A DNA stretch of 64,000 bases from Butyrivibrio proteoclasticus P6B7 (GTDB lineage: Bacteria > Bacillota > Clostridia > Lachnospirales > Lachnospiraceae): positions 1 through 64,000 of the forward strand of contig NZ_JHWL01000012.1 of the NCBI RefSeq assembly GCF_000622085.1. Reading direction: 5' to 3'. Position 1 is the stretch's first letter, and each line of letters opens with the position of its first letter. A program made the position numbers and the translations under genes. The notes under the pieces are model-generated. The model saw nothing but the letters and a program-made list of their open reading frames with translations. It did not search any database and was not told the DNA's origin. Shown one piece after another: positions 26,884 to 37,886 of the stretch.

Positions 26884-26939
26884 CACTAAACATTGCGTTC
26901 CCAGGACCCATAATGTAAAATGTTTGCGGAGGAAACGCT

Positions 26940-27827
26940 ATGATAGATGATATTAATTCTCAGGCACGTGAGCATATTAACTATGACACGCTTAAGGGCG
27001 TTCTTTTATATCACAACACCCTTTCAGAATATCCAATTCACTGGCACAATGAGGTGGAGCTTATCCTGCCACTATCAGGATCTCTCAAGCTCAAGTTCCA
27101 CAATGATACCTCATCAGTGATCACCTGCAATCCAGGAGATATAATGCTTGTGGCTCCTGGTACTTTGCATGAATATCTGTCAGTGGCTCCTGGCGGAGAG
27201 AAGCTGATACTTCTTTTCGACATCGCCAACTATTCACAGGTATCATCCCTGATACCGCTTTTGCAGACACTTCCTCCTTACGTACACATCAAGCAGGATG
27301 AGTATCCAGTAGAGACTGCCCGCCTTCAGAACTATTTCTGGGAGATTGACAGACTTTACGGAGAAAGCGACGAATTCCTTCAGGTAAGTGTGTACTCACT
27401 TGTAACACTAATCCTTGCCCAGATTGGAAGCATGCACCTTGGGGAGAAGCCTAAGACTGACGATGCTCCAGATCCTCAGCGCAAGAATATTGATAAGCTC
27501 GTATCTGTTACCAACTACATTGACGCTCACAGGTCAGACGACCTGACTGTGGAACAGCTGGCTGAGATTGCAGGCTTTTCCAAGTTCCACTTTGAGAGAC
27601 TTTTCAAATCCTACATGGGAATCTCATGCTATCAGTACATTACCAAGCGCCGCGTGTTGATGGCTCAGGAGCTCCTTGGAGACACAGATCTGTCTGTTAT
27701 GGACATAGCTCTTCAGTCAGGGTTCTTTAGCCTTTCCACCTTCAACCGCGTGTTCAAGGATATCAACAAGTGCTCTCCAACTGAATTCAGGAAGCTCTAT
27801 CGTACTGGTGCCGACAGAACTCCCTGA
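26940..27827 (+). CDS. AraC-family transcriptional regulator
   Basis: 295 residues. The N-terminal half is a cupin-like sensor (YPIHWHNEVELILPLSG and GDIMLVAPGTLHEYLSV), and the C-terminal half carries the two AraC helix-turn-helix motifs (LTVEQLAEIAGFSKFHFERL and MDIALQSGFFSLSTFNRVFK), ending with CSPTEFRKLY. This architecture usually binds a sugar and activates nearby catabolic genes. GGAGG is 7 bases ahead of the ATG. It is divergent from aguA and convergent with the large GH2 gene. I infer that it responds to a xylan-derived sugar or aldouronic acid. Confidence 0.93.
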   Translation: MIDDINSQAREHINYDTLKGVLLYHNTLSEYPIHWHNEVELILPLSGSLKLKFHNDTSSVITCNPGDIMLVAPGTLHEYLSVAPGGEKLILLFDIANYSQVSSLIPLLQTLPPYVHIKQDEYPVETARLQNYFWEIDRLYGESDEFLQVSVYSLVTLILAQIGSMHLGEKPKTDDAPDPQRKNIDKLVSVTNYIDAHRSDDLTVEQLAEIAGFSKFHFERLFKSYMGISCYQYITKRRVLMAQELLGDTDLSVMDIALQSGFFSLSTFNRVFKDINKCSPTEFRKLYRTGADRTP

Positions 27828-27893
27828 TCATTCATACAATCATATTTAGTTCCAGATCACTGATAACCACCAAGAACTACTAGTTATCAAATA

Positions 27894-30800
27894 TCACTCA
27901 AAACGGAAGCTCTTAAAATCAAAATTGCTTCCAGGTAAAAATACAAATGAAACACTCCAGCTTCCTGATTTCTTATCAATTGGGAAGCTGATTTCTTTAT
28001 ATTCAGAAGTCTTAGGGAACTCAAGAATTTCCTTGGTCTCCTCAGAATCATTCTTCATTCTAAGGTGAATGGTGTTGGCCCCCTGGGTCGCTCTTCCGGT
28101 AACCACAACCTCAGTAACACCCTCACTTCCAAGCTCCATCTCATCAAAGGTAATGGTCACGTTATTACCAATTCCCTCTACAGAATCTGCCTTCTTAGTA
28201 AAGCTGTCACCATAGATGGAATCTGCGTTCAGCACGCTCTCACCTCGCAGGGCCCGGAGCTGTCTTTCAAAGGAGAAGCCCTTAAGATGCATCTTCTGAT
28301 TCACCTTAAAGCTCATGGTCTTAAGTCCAACCAGCACCTTGTCCAGCTTATAGGTCACATCCTGGTAGGTATTCCAGATCATGCCCTTATCATAGACCAC
28401 ATCCCCAATAAGCTCTGCCCCTGCTTCTCCAGGAACGCCGTCCCAGATCTCAATAGGGAATGAATCATTGGTAAGAGGGAAAATCGGCATGGTTATCGTA
28501 TCTGACCCATCCACTCCAAAGTCCACACCGCTGTAGGTAACTACAGTCTCTGTCTCTCTGCCAGTGGCAACGCCCTGTTCATTACCGCTTCCCACCTGTC
28601 CAACTGTTGAAGAGTACATGCATCCGGGAACAAAATCGTAAGGATCAAGGAACGCCTTTCCAACTCCAGATACCTTGAAGTTAAGGGCGGACATAACCTT
28701 AACACAGTCGCAGCCACTCTTTGCTTCGCACCTAAGGACGAACTCTCCATCTCCAAGGGCTGTAACTGTAGCCACGTTTCCTTCCCAGGTAACCTCTGCA
28801 ATATTGGATTTAACGCACTTTTCATTAAGCACCTTGAAGGTCAGCTCTTTATCTGTAGCATCCTCTGGCAGCACCTTGGCTGTCACCTTTACAGTTTTAT
28901 GGTCAGGCCCCAGCTCACATTCATCCTCTGGTAAAAGAACTATCTTCCTAACCGGAATGTCTGCAACAACCTTTTCAACATGAACCTCTGGAACCTTATA
29001 CTTAACTGCGTCTGAATCAGAACAGTTATCCACATCAGCCTTTATAATTGCCAGTAGTTTTCCACTAAATAATCTTCTGTTATCAACCTTGAAGCTGTCG
29101 TAGTCAGCACTGTCACCATTATCAAGTGCAAGGAGCTTACCACCTTCAACAGTTACTTTAACTCTGTCTACAGCATTCTCCACAGGATTGCCATCCTTGT
29201 CGATGGCGCTTATCTCAGCAAAAACAAGATCACTTCCTGCTTCCTTCATAGCTCTTTTATCAAGATTAACCACGAAGGAGTCTGTATCTCCAAAGGATCT
29301 GTGCTCGTCAGATGCGATCTCTTTGCCATTGTCATCGTAGGCCACAGCCCTGATAACGCCTGGCTCATAGGCAACCTGATAATCTCCAAGGACATTCATG
29401 CCACTGCCCTTTTTGTTTGAGAGAGTTCTTTTGCCAAGGCTCTTTCCATTTAGGAAAAGCTCCACAACTGGCGCGTTGCTGGCAACTCTCACATCGATGA
29501 TCTGGCCCTCATTAAAGTCCCAATATGGAAATACGTGAACAAAAGGATCCTTGTCGCAGGTCACCCAGGCTGACTTCCAGATGTAGTAGGCATCCTTGTA
29601 AAAGCCTGCGGTGTCGATGAGGCCAAAATAAGAATTCTTAGTATCGTAGGGAGTTGGCTCTCCCAGGTAATCATAGCCAGTCCAAAGGAACTGACCCATG
29701 GAATAATCAGTGTCTCTGTCTTTGCAGATACAAGCTTCGATACTCTCAGCGCCCCAGCAGGTAATGGAGTTACCAAGGCTTGAGCACTGCAGGTCTGAGT
29801 CTGAGAGGATCTGGGTTGCCAGAGGGAAATGATAGATTCCCCTACTCTGCACAATTGAATAGGTCTCGCTTCCGTAGATGATCCAGTCAGGATACTTCTT
29901 GTGATGGTCCTCGTAACAGCTCTCAGCATAGTTATAGCCTGCAAGCTTGTAGTGGTCCGCACATTTCTGGGCATTTTCCCACTGCATATAGTTGGAAGCA
30001 ATGGTCACTCTTGCATTCTTCCTTGGATCATGGAGTTCCACAAGGTTCATAAGCTGCTTGGTAATATCTTCGCCGTGCTCATCACAGTGGGTGTCGTAGA
30101 TCTCATTACCAATGCTCCACATGATGACACAAGGATGATTGCGGTCGCGCCTTATCCAGCTCTCCACATCTCTTTCGTGCCATTCCTTAAAGTAATTGGA
30201 GTAGTCGTACTCTGTCTTTGGCTTCTCCCACATGTCAAAGGCTTCGGAGATCACGAGAAATCCCATGGTATCAGCCATCTCCAGCACTCCCGGATCAAAC
30301 ATGTTGTGGGCAAGTCTAAGGGCATTAACTCCCATATCCTTAAGCTGCAACAGCCTTCTCTTCATGGCTGTCTGATTGTAAGCTACCCCAAGGCCTCCTA
30401 AATCGTGATGAATGCACACGCCGTTTAGCTTGGTGTTCTTGCCGTTTATAAAGAATCCTTTTTCAGGGTCAAAAACAAAATCTCTAAAACCAAAGGGCAC
30501 TTCTTCCTTCTGTATTGTGACGCCCTTTATCTTAAGCTCCACCACAAGGATATAGCGAACTGGGTTGTCCAGATCCCAGCACTCAATGTCCTGGATCAGG
30601 AACTCGGCCTGATTCCTGCCTTCCTTAAGGTTGTTGGAATCGATCATCTCCTGATAGAGCTCGTTGCCTTCTGTATCCGTAAGGGAATAGAAGACCTCCA
30701 CGTTGTCCTCAGGGTTTAATTTCTTTTCCCTGTTGTTACAGTTCTTGTCCAGATACTCATCGATGAGTTCTTCCTCGTCCTGATACTCCCTCTTTATCTC

Positions 30801-31304
30801 GGTATCAACGAACAAAAGAAATCCCTCTGATGCCTTCTGGGTATGCAGATAAATTCCATTCTCAGGGATATAGGTCTTTTCATACTGGCAAAGCCACACG
30901 TTGCGGTAGATTCCGCCTCCGGTGTACCATCTGGCGCTTGGGTATCTGCACCTAAGAGCCACCATGATAGTGTTCTCGCCTTCCTTAACATACTGACTGA
31001 TATCCAGGATGAACTGGGAATAGCCGTATCTCCAGACCCCAGCCTTATGTCCATTGACAATGACCACTGCGTTCATATAAAGGCCATCAAAAACAAGCGT
31101 AGTTACTTTGTCAGCAACTTCCAAGTTGAATTTCTTGTAATACCATCCACAGGCGTCCTTGTAGAAGCTACTGACCTGGCCTATCTGAAAGTCATGAGGA
31201 ATCTCAACATCCTCAAATTCCTGAAGGCGGTCCATAGCATCCTCGTATGTAGTCCCAATCTCAGTTCGCAAAAATTTCCAGTCGTCGATGAATAGTGTCT
31301 TCAC
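27894..31304 (-). CDS. Very large multi-domain GH2 hydrolase
   Basis: 1136 residues. After the GH2 sugar-binding, immunoglobulin-like and TIM-barrel domains, with acid/base E401 (SIGNEIYD) and nucleophile E480 (YGSETYS), it has a DUF4982-like beta-galactosidase domain (from about 595, DVRVASNAPVVELFLNGKSL), a bacterial-Ig-like domain (about 780-870), and two beta-sandwich modules at the C terminus (about 880-1000 and 1020-1136) that look like carbohydrate-binding domains. No signal peptide. The DUF4982 type is associated with beta-galactosidase or related activity. It lies 3 bases after the SASA esterase gene, so the two are a tight operon. The presence of binding-type modules in an apparently cytoplasmic protein is unusual. 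Confidence 0.88.
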   Translation of the reverse strand: MKTLFIDDWKFLRTEIGTTYEDAMDRLQEFEDVEIPHDFQIGQVSSFYKDACGWYYKKFNLEVADKVTTLVFDGLYMNAVVIVNGHKAGVWRYGYSQFILDISQYVKEGENTIMVALRCRYPSARWYTGGGIYRNVWLCQYEKTYIPENGIYLHTQKASEGFLLFVDTEIKREYQDEEELIDEYLDKNCNNREKKLNPEDNVEVFYSLTDTEGNELYQEMIDSNNLKEGRNQAEFLIQDIECWDLDNPVRYILVVELKIKGVTIQKEEVPFGFRDFVFDPEKGFFINGKNTKLNGVCIHHDLGGLGVAYNQTAMKRRLLQLKDMGVNALRLAHNMFDPGVLEMADTMGFLVISEAFDMWEKPKTEYDYSNYFKEWHERDVESWIRRDRNHPCVIMWSIGNEIYDTHCDEHGEDITKQLMNLVELHDPRKNARVTIASNYMQWENAQKCADHYKLAGYNYAESCYEDHHKKYPDWIIYGSETYSIVQSRGIYHFPLATQILSDSDLQCSSLGNSITCWGAESIEACICKDRDTDYSMGQFLWTGYDYLGEPTPYDTKNSYFGLIDTAGFYKDAYYIWKSAWVTCDKDPFVHVFPYWDFNEGQIIDVRVASNAPVVELFLNGKSLGKRTLSNKKGSGMNVLGDYQVAYEPGVIRAVAYDDNGKEIASDEHRSFGDTDSFVVNLDKRAMKEAGSDLVFAEISAIDKDGNPVENAVDRVKVTVEGGKLLALDNGDSADYDSFKVDNRRLFSGKLLAIIKADVDNCSDSDAVKYKVPEVHVEKVVADIPVRKIVLLPEDECELGPDHKTVKVTAKVLPEDATDKELTFKVLNEKCVKSNIAEVTWEGNVATVTALGDGEFVLRCEAKSGCDCVKVMSALNFKVSGVGKAFLDPYDFVPGCMYSSTVGQVGSGNEQGVATGRETETVVTYSGVDFGVDGSDTITMPIFPLTNDSFPIEIWDGVPGEAGAELIGDVVYDKGMIWNTYQDVTYKLDKVLVGLKTMSFKVNQKMHLKGFSFERQLRALRGESVLNADSIYGDSFTKKADSVEGIGNNVTITFDEMELGSEGVTEVVVTGRATQGANTIHLRMKNDSEETKEILEFPKTSEYKEISFPIDKKSGSWSVSFVFLPGSNFDFKSFRFE

Positions 31305-31307
31305 GTG

Positions 31308-33221
31308 TTATTCCCTTTCTGTTATCGGCAAGTCGAACGGTGACATAGGGATGTCAGTGATGTTGGTAACAAGGCCTCCATGGTAGGTATCATCAACGCA
31401 CCACTGTACTCGTGATGGGTCAAAAGAACTATCTTGTGGAGTTAAAATGATCTGACTTCCACTAAGGTGGGCTGATGCTTTAGCTCTTTTACCATCCTCG
31501 TCTACGATGTAGAAGTCTTCAAGGTCTGTTCCCTTTCCTGCATCCAATATATGAAGGCCTTCGGCGTGGGAAAGATTTATGCTGATTGCAAGCTTGCCGT
31601 CCTGGTGAATTCCAGTGGCACTTTCCGCAACAGGCCCCATGTACTCTCTATTATAACCATATTTGATGTGGGCTGCTAGCAAAGAAAGCCTTTCTCCAAC
31701 AGGTTCTTTGGTAACAGGGTGAAGATCATTGTCCTCGCCAAGGCCAAGAGTTACCACAAGACCTGTGGAAGGAAGCTCTAGGAGCTTATTCTGCTTAAGT
31801 CTGAAAGGTCCCCACTTATCCTGGTCGTTAAGGTCTATTGTAAAGTTAGGGAGCTGTACTCCGATGAATGGAAGGTTCTCCTCTCCCCACATTTTGCGGT
31901 AGCCTTCCACCTGTCTCTTAGTTAGATCTGCGTAGTCGTATGGCTCATGGGTGTTGGACTCGCCCTGATACCAGATGACGCCGTCGATCTTGAAATTATG
32001 GCAAGGCGCAGTCATGGCGTTGTAAAGACCTGTAGACTTCCAGTTAACAAAGTCTGTTGGCTGAATCTGCTCAGTTGTAGCGCCGATTCTGTACTGCCAT
32101 GTGCCATCTACGTTAACAGCAAGTTCTGGCTGATCATTTATAAAGAACTTGTAATCCTTGTCCGGAGTGAATCTTCCAAGTCCGTTCTCCACAACAAGTC
32201 TTATTACTATTGTATTATCTTTTTCCCTGGTAAGGCCTTCTCTTATGTCATATTTGCGTGGTGGATACTGATAAAAAGTCTCACCAACCTTCTCTCCGTT
32301 GACGAATACCGTATCGGAATCAACCATGGTTCCAAGGAAAAGACGCATCTTCTTACCTGCCATTTCCTTGGGAAGGTCGAAGGTTCTTCTAAACCAGACT
32401 ACGCCAATAAAGCCCTTAAGCTCTGTATCTACAAACATTGCAGGGATATTGAATGGCTTCCACTCCCCTGAATCCTTGGAGAAATCTGCCTTGTCCCACT
32501 TCTCCTTAAGGCCAAGGTCTCTTGAATCCAAGTCCTGATGCCAGTTCATGGCATTGTCCATATTTCTCTTTTCAACTGATTCTACAAAGTAGTCGTCTGC
32601 GTATTTATCAGTCTCAGCAAGAAGCTCATCGTAGCCCTCAAGCATTTCTCTGCTCATCCAGGAGCTGATTCTGGAGCCGCCAAGGCTGGCGTCAATAAAG
32701 CCCACAGTCTGACCTGTGATCTGCTGAAGGTGCTGTGCAAAAAAGGTTCCTGTGGCAGAAAAGTCCATGATGGTTTCCTGGGAAATACTCTTCCACTGAC
32801 CTGATTCAAGCTCCTCAAATGGTCCGTGGTAGCTGGACTTAGCTGTGATCTTGAAGGTTCTGATCTTGTCATTTGGTTCTGTATGTAGAAACTCTGGATA
32901 TTTATCTTTTACCCTTGTTATAGGAAGCTCCATGTTGGACTGGCCTGTGCAGAACCAGACAAGGCCCAGCATTACATCCTTAACAGTCTTAGTGTTGCCA
33001 AGATCGTCAGATACTACAAGTTCGTATGGTCCGCCACTTTCCCTTGCAGGAAGGTAGAGATCGAAACGTCCCTTCTCATCTGCCTTTCCTGTCACTTCGT
33101 CCTTTTCAAGTCTGGCTGTGACCTTGGCTCCTGCCTCATCCCAGCCCCATATGTGAATGCTCTTTCTTCTCTGTAATACGCAGCCATCTGATAAAAGCCT
33201 TGGTAATCTTAACTGTGACAT
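31308..33221 (-). CDS. SASA-domain carbohydrate esterase
   Basis: 637 residues, of the sialate O-acetylesterase/SGNH-like family. The nucleophile is S95 in TGQSNMELPI, with VIWYQGESNTHEP and the Asp/His block EDNDLHPVTKEPVGE completing the active-site regions. Between the two halves, about 270-370, is a GH2-type sugar-binding jelly roll (WFRRTFDLPKEMAGKK), an architecture known in some members. Such enzymes remove acetyl groups from sugars; xylan or another acetylated hemicellulose is more plausible here than sialic acid, given the GH67 and GH2 neighbours. Cytoplasmic by absence of a signal. ATG 33221 with AGGTGG is preferred. First gene of a two-gene operon. Confidence 0.88.
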   Translation of the reverse strand: MSQLRLPRLLSDGCVLQRRKSIHIWGWDEAGAKVTARLEKDEVTGKADEKGRFDLYLPARESGGPYELVVSDDLGNTKTVKDVMLGLVWFCTGQSNMELPITRVKDKYPEFLHTEPNDKIRTFKITAKSSYHGPFEELESGQWKSISQETIMDFSATGTFFAQHLQQITGQTVGFIDASLGGSRISSWMSREMLEGYDELLAETDKYADDYFVESVEKRNMDNAMNWHQDLDSRDLGLKEKWDKADFSKDSGEWKPFNIPAMFVDTELKGFIGVVWFRRTFDLPKEMAGKKMRLFLGTMVDSDTVFVNGEKVGETFYQYPPRKYDIREGLTREKDNTIVIRLVVENGLGRFTPDKDYKFFINDQPELAVNVDGTWQYRIGATTEQIQPTDFVNWKSTGLYNAMTAPCHNFKIDGVIWYQGESNTHEPYDYADLTKRQVEGYRKMWGEENLPFIGVQLPNFTIDLNDQDKWGPFRLKQNKLLELPSTGLVVTLGLGEDNDLHPVTKEPVGERLSLLAAHIKYGYNREYMGPVAESATGIHQDGKLAISINLSHAEGLHILDAGKGTDLEDFYIVDEDGKRAKASAHLSGSQIILTPQDSSFDPSRVQWCVDDTYHGGLVTNITDIPMSPFDLPITERE

Positions 33222-33363
33222 AATCTCCCACCTCATATATTGTTTTTCGCTCTCATATCAAACAATTATATAGGTATGTGTTTTTGTTTACCGCGTATAT
33301 AATGCGGCTATTTTCTCAATTTATGCGTTGCGAAATAAGCGCAGCAATACTTAATTGCAATAA

Positions 33364-33397
33364 AAGGCCCGAACCCCCGTCAATAGGTTCGAGCCTT
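33364..33397 (-). terminator. Terminator of the 33.4 kb membrane protein gene
   Basis: AAGGCCCGAACC (33364-33375) pairs with GGTTCGAGCCTT (33386-33397). T-rich sequence flanks both sides, so it can work in either direction; the minus-strand gene ends 8 bases away. Confidence 0.8.
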
Positions 33398-33404
33398 AAG
33401 TTTT

Positions 33405-34337
33405 TTATTTTTTGTCAAAGCTGTCGAGAATGTCAGAAACGCCGCCAGCAACCTTTCTCATGTTGTACTCGTTAGGGTTGATGTAAGCCTTTCTGAAATC
33501 AAGAACTGTGTTACCTGACTTGATTCCAAGAATGATCTTGTCGCGAAGTTCTGTATCCAGCTGGTGAGACTGAACGTACTGGATGTAATCGCAAAGAAGC
33601 TCCATGTAGTTGCCCTTTGGACTAAGAACGATGCTAATGATAAATTCAACAACCATGATGGCGATGAATACAGGACTCTTTGTGTACATGTACAGAAGAA
33701 GGAATGGAATCATGAATACTGTTGAGATCTTATTGCAGATAAATCTCTTGAATTCCAACTTAACTGTCTTAGAAACAAAGCTCTTTCCATCCTGAACAAA
33801 GTATGTAACAAGATCATAGAACTGGTCCTGATTAGCCTCTTCGTAGTAGCCCAGCTGATAAAGAATAACGATACTAGCTGACTCCTTGAGAAGTCTCTCA
33901 ACAATTCTCTTATAGGTGCTTGCAAGCTCCTTAACATAAGGCACCTGCTCCATCATATCACCAAAGGCCATAGCACCCTTTGCTACCCAGTACATGATAC
34001 GGCCGCAGCTTCTTCTGTACTGCCAAAGGTTTCTTCTACCGAACTTTCTGATTCTCTCAATACCCTCTTTAACAGGGTTATCTGAGATTGGCTTGCCAAC
34101 AAGGGCGCGAGCATACATAAGTCTCTCAGCCTCATCCAGAAGGTTCCAATAGGACATTGTAATTCCCCAGATAATGAGCAGAATGATACCACCCACGATC
34201 ATAACGATTTCATTTGAAATAAACTTGAATGCCAGCAAAGCAATTGCAGATAAAGCAAGAATAATGAGTGCAAATGGATATGACTTCTTATTAAACTGCT
34301 TCTGGATAGACTTTGCTAATCTTTTTCTTTCCTCCAA
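33405..34337 (-). CDS. Membrane protein of unknown function
   Basis: 310 residues with two membrane segments near the N terminus (about 23-60), a basic helical middle region with many Arg/Lys and Tyr (FGRRNLWQYRRSCGRIMYW), and a second hydrophobic pair at about 205-240. I see no catalytic or transport motif. Start choice: the frame can begin at GTG 34358, but AGGAGG is placed 8 bases ahead of TTG 34337, which is the better start. It is a single gene divergent from the lipoprotein gene. Confidence 0.65.
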   Translation of the reverse strand: MEERKRLAKSIQKQFNKKSYPFALIILALSAIALLAFKFISNEIVMIVGGIILLIIWGITMSYWNLLDEAERLMYARALVGKPISDNPVKEGIERIRKFGRRNLWQYRRSCGRIMYWVAKGAMAFGDMMEQVPYVKELASTYKRIVERLLKESASIVILYQLGYYEEANQDQFYDLVTYFVQDGKSFVSKTVKLEFKRFICNKISTVFMIPFLLLYMYTKSPVFIAIMVVEFIISIVLSPKGNYMELLCDYIQYVQSHQLDTELRDKIILGIKSGNTVLDFRKAYINPNEYNMRKVAGGVSDILDSFDKK

Positions 34338-34542
34338 CTTAACTTCCTCCTTGAACACTTGATTAACCGCGGCTCTATTTATGCTCCCCTTCTAAGCAAT
34401 ACTGCAATAGTGTCACAGCCTGTGCAAATCTTTTATATTATAAACAATGACGGCCATTGGGGCAATACAAAATAAAAAGTAGAATCAAATGTTAATCTGT
34501 GATATTATCTCTTTCATATGATTTTAATTGAGAGGATTTTAT

Positions 34543-35061
34543 ATGAATAATTTGAAATGGATAAAAGAGCTTGTGGCTATGCTTTTAGTAGCTGTTATAG
34601 TATCTGCAGCTATAGCAGCCTGTGGCACTAACGAAAGCGCAAGTGAAGAGGATATTGCCAAGGCCAGCGAGCTCATTGATAAGTGCAGCCGCGTGGACAT
34701 TATGTACGGCTACGATGCTGATACTCAGAAGGTAGGAGATGTGTGGTTCTATGTGGCAGACATGCCAGAGCGCGATGACGTTGTTTTCAACGTATATCCC
34801 GCAAAGGAATCGAAGTACGAGACCATTAATAGCTCTTTTCCAAAAGAGAAATATACAGAGCTGATGGGAGCTATGAAGGATGCTGCTCCTGTAGTGATCA
34901 CCGAGGAAGAGACTAAGAATCTTAAGAAGGATCAGCCAGCTATCTGCATCTACATCGCATCTGATAGTTCTGATGCAGAGACAGAAGTATACTGGATCAA
35001 GGTTACAAAGCCTAAGGCTCTTAAGAGCGTTCTTATGAGCATGTATGACAACGTAAAATAA
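34543..35061 (+). CDS. Small predicted lipoprotein
   Basis: 172 residues. A short basic start, a hydrophobic core (LVAMLLVAVIVSAAIAAC) and a lipobox-like IAAC suggest lipid attachment at Cys 27 and display on the outer face of the membrane. The mature part is acidic and soluble, with no recognised domain (KCSRVDIMYGYDADTQKVGD, DVVFNVYPAKESKYE). ATG 34543 has GAGAGG upstream; an earlier in-frame TTG lacks support. It converges on the ATP synthase operon, which ends 72 bases downstream. Confidence 0.75.
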   Translation: MNNLKWIKELVAMLLVAVIVSAAIAACGTNESASEEDIAKASELIDKCSRVDIMYGYDADTQKVGDVWFYVADMPERDDVVFNVYPAKESKYETINSSFPKEKYTELMGAMKDAAPVVITEEETKNLKKDQPAICIYIASDSSDAETEVYWIKVTKPKALKSVLMSMYDNVK

Positions 35062-35104
35062 AAGAGGCAGCCAAATGGCTAACCTCCATTCACAGCAAAA
35101 ATTT

Positions 35105-35128
35105 ACAGCCCCGAATAATCGGGGCTGT
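35105..35128 (-). terminator. Terminator of the ATP synthase operon
   Basis: ACAGCCCCGA (35105-35114) pairs perfectly with TCGGGGCTGT (35119-35128) around a 4-base loop. The minus strand continues AAATTTTTG. It lies between the convergent atpC and lipoprotein genes and may serve both. Confidence 0.88.
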
Positions 35129-35133
35129 CTTCA

Positions 35134-35562
35134 TTAATCAATATTGATATTATGTTCCTGTCCGGAGGAACCAAGTCGTACCAGCGCTCTATAGAGCTTA
35201 GCCTCAGCACGGATTCGTGCTTCGTTATCAAGCTGCTTATCCTTAAGGATCTCTTCAGCTCTTGCCTTAGCTTCTCTAGCACGCTCAACGTCGATGTTTT
35301 CGCTCCACTCCCAGGTGGTAGGAAGAACTCTGACTTCACCGTTCATAACGGAAATCATTCCACCGATACAGGCTGCTTTTCTTTCCTGGCCGTCCTCCAT
35401 GGTCACCTTGGCTGTGCCCATTCCAATAGCTGTACAGTAGTTGGTGTGACGAGCAAGAATCTCGATGTCACCATCTATTGTACGAAGCAATATCTTTTGA
35501 ACTTCGCCCTCATATTCAAGACCATCTAAGGATACAACCTGTAAATGATAAGTTGCGGACAT
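35134..35562 (-). CDS. atpC: ATP synthase epsilon subunit
   Basis: 142 residues, normal length. Epsilon is part of the central stalk and can inhibit ATP hydrolysis. The N-terminal beta sandwich opens with YHLQVVSLDGLEYEGEVQKI and contains the DGDIEILARHTNYCTAIGMG segment, the equivalent of the usual GxxGxLGVLPGHxPL region, but less conserved. The C-terminal helix pair (about 90-135) is Ala/Glu/Arg-rich. Last gene of the operon, 11 bases after atpD. Confidence 0.93.
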   Translation of the reverse strand: MSATYHLQVVSLDGLEYEGEVQKILLRTIDGDIEILARHTNYCTAIGMGTAKVTMEDGQERKAACIGGMISVMNGEVRVLPTTWEWSENIDVERAREAKARAEEILKDKQLDNEARIRAEAKLYRALVRLGSSGQEHNINID

Positions 35563-35573
35563 ATTGTTCTCCT

Positions 35574-37001
<1,428 letters not shown>

Positions 37002-37865
37002 TCAACTTTCTGCCCCTGCGACTATTTCGGTTATTTCTTGTGTAATGCTTGCCTGACGAGCTCTGTTATAGTACAGACTCAACGTCTCAATCATTTCCTC
37101 TGCGTTATCAGTTGCTGCCTCCATGGCTGTTCGCCTAGCAGCCAGCTCACTGGCATAGGAGATGTTGATACTTGTATAAAGAATACCCGCCAGATATTCC
37201 GGAACAATAGCATCGAACACTGTCTCACTATTTGGCTCATACAGAATCAGATCTTTTGGCTTACCATCAGATTCCTGCTCCTCTGAACGAAGGTCAGAAA
37301 GAGGAAGAAGTGATGTAGCTGTAGGAACCTGTGAAAGCATGGACACGAAATTTGTGTAGCACAGGAATACATGTCCAAATCCTTCACCACCATATGATCC
37401 GCAGATTATCTTAGCTATCTGGAAACAGTCTGAGATAGTAATCTTAGCAACCTCAGCATATTCCTCCGTTAAGATAGGAATATTTCTGTGTTTAAAGAAC
37501 TCCACAGACTTCTTACCAATAGGAAGAACTGTTACGTCTGTCTTGTCCTTGATCTCAGCCTCAACAAACTTAAACAGGTTAGAGTTGTAGCCGCCTGCAA
37601 GACCTCTGTCTCCGGCAATTACAACATACAGCCATCTTTCAGCATTATCACCAGGCTTGGTGTAGATTGATCTGAAGTCGGTGTTACCGTTAGCTATATC
37701 TGTAAGCGTTGTAAGCATTGTTTCAAGGTAAGGCTTTGACTCATCAGCTCTTTCCTTAGCTTTACGAAGCTTTGAAGCTGCAACCAGCTGCATGGCCTTC
37801 GTAATCTGCATGGTGCTCTGGACGCTCTTGATTCGGAGTTTAACAGCTTTCATTGATCCAGCCAT
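37002..37865 (-). CDS. atpG: ATP synthase gamma subunit
   Basis: 287 residues. Gamma is the rotating central shaft. The N-terminal helix (MKAVKLRIKSVQSTMQITKAM) and the C-terminal helix (MEAATDNAEEMIETLSLYYN, RARQASITQEITEI) are well conserved, as is the DRGLAGGYNSN motif in the Rossmann-like middle. It lies between atpA (21 bases) and atpD (33 bases). Confidence 0.97.
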   Translation of the reverse strand: MAGSMKAVKLRIKSVQSTMQITKAMQLVAASKLRKAKERADESKPYLETMLTTLTDIANGNTDFRSIYTKPGDNAERWLYVVIAGDRGLAGGYNSNLFKFVEAEIKDKTDVTVLPIGKKSVEFFKHRNIPILTEEYAEVAKITISDCFQIAKIICGSYGGEGFGHVFLCYTNFVSMLSQVPTATSLLPLSDLRSEEQESDGKPKDLILYEPNSETVFDAIVPEYLAGILYTSINISYASELAARRTAMEAATDNAEEMIETLSLYYNRARQASITQEITEIVAGAES

Positions 37866-37886
37866 TATTTCATCCTCCTGTCATCA

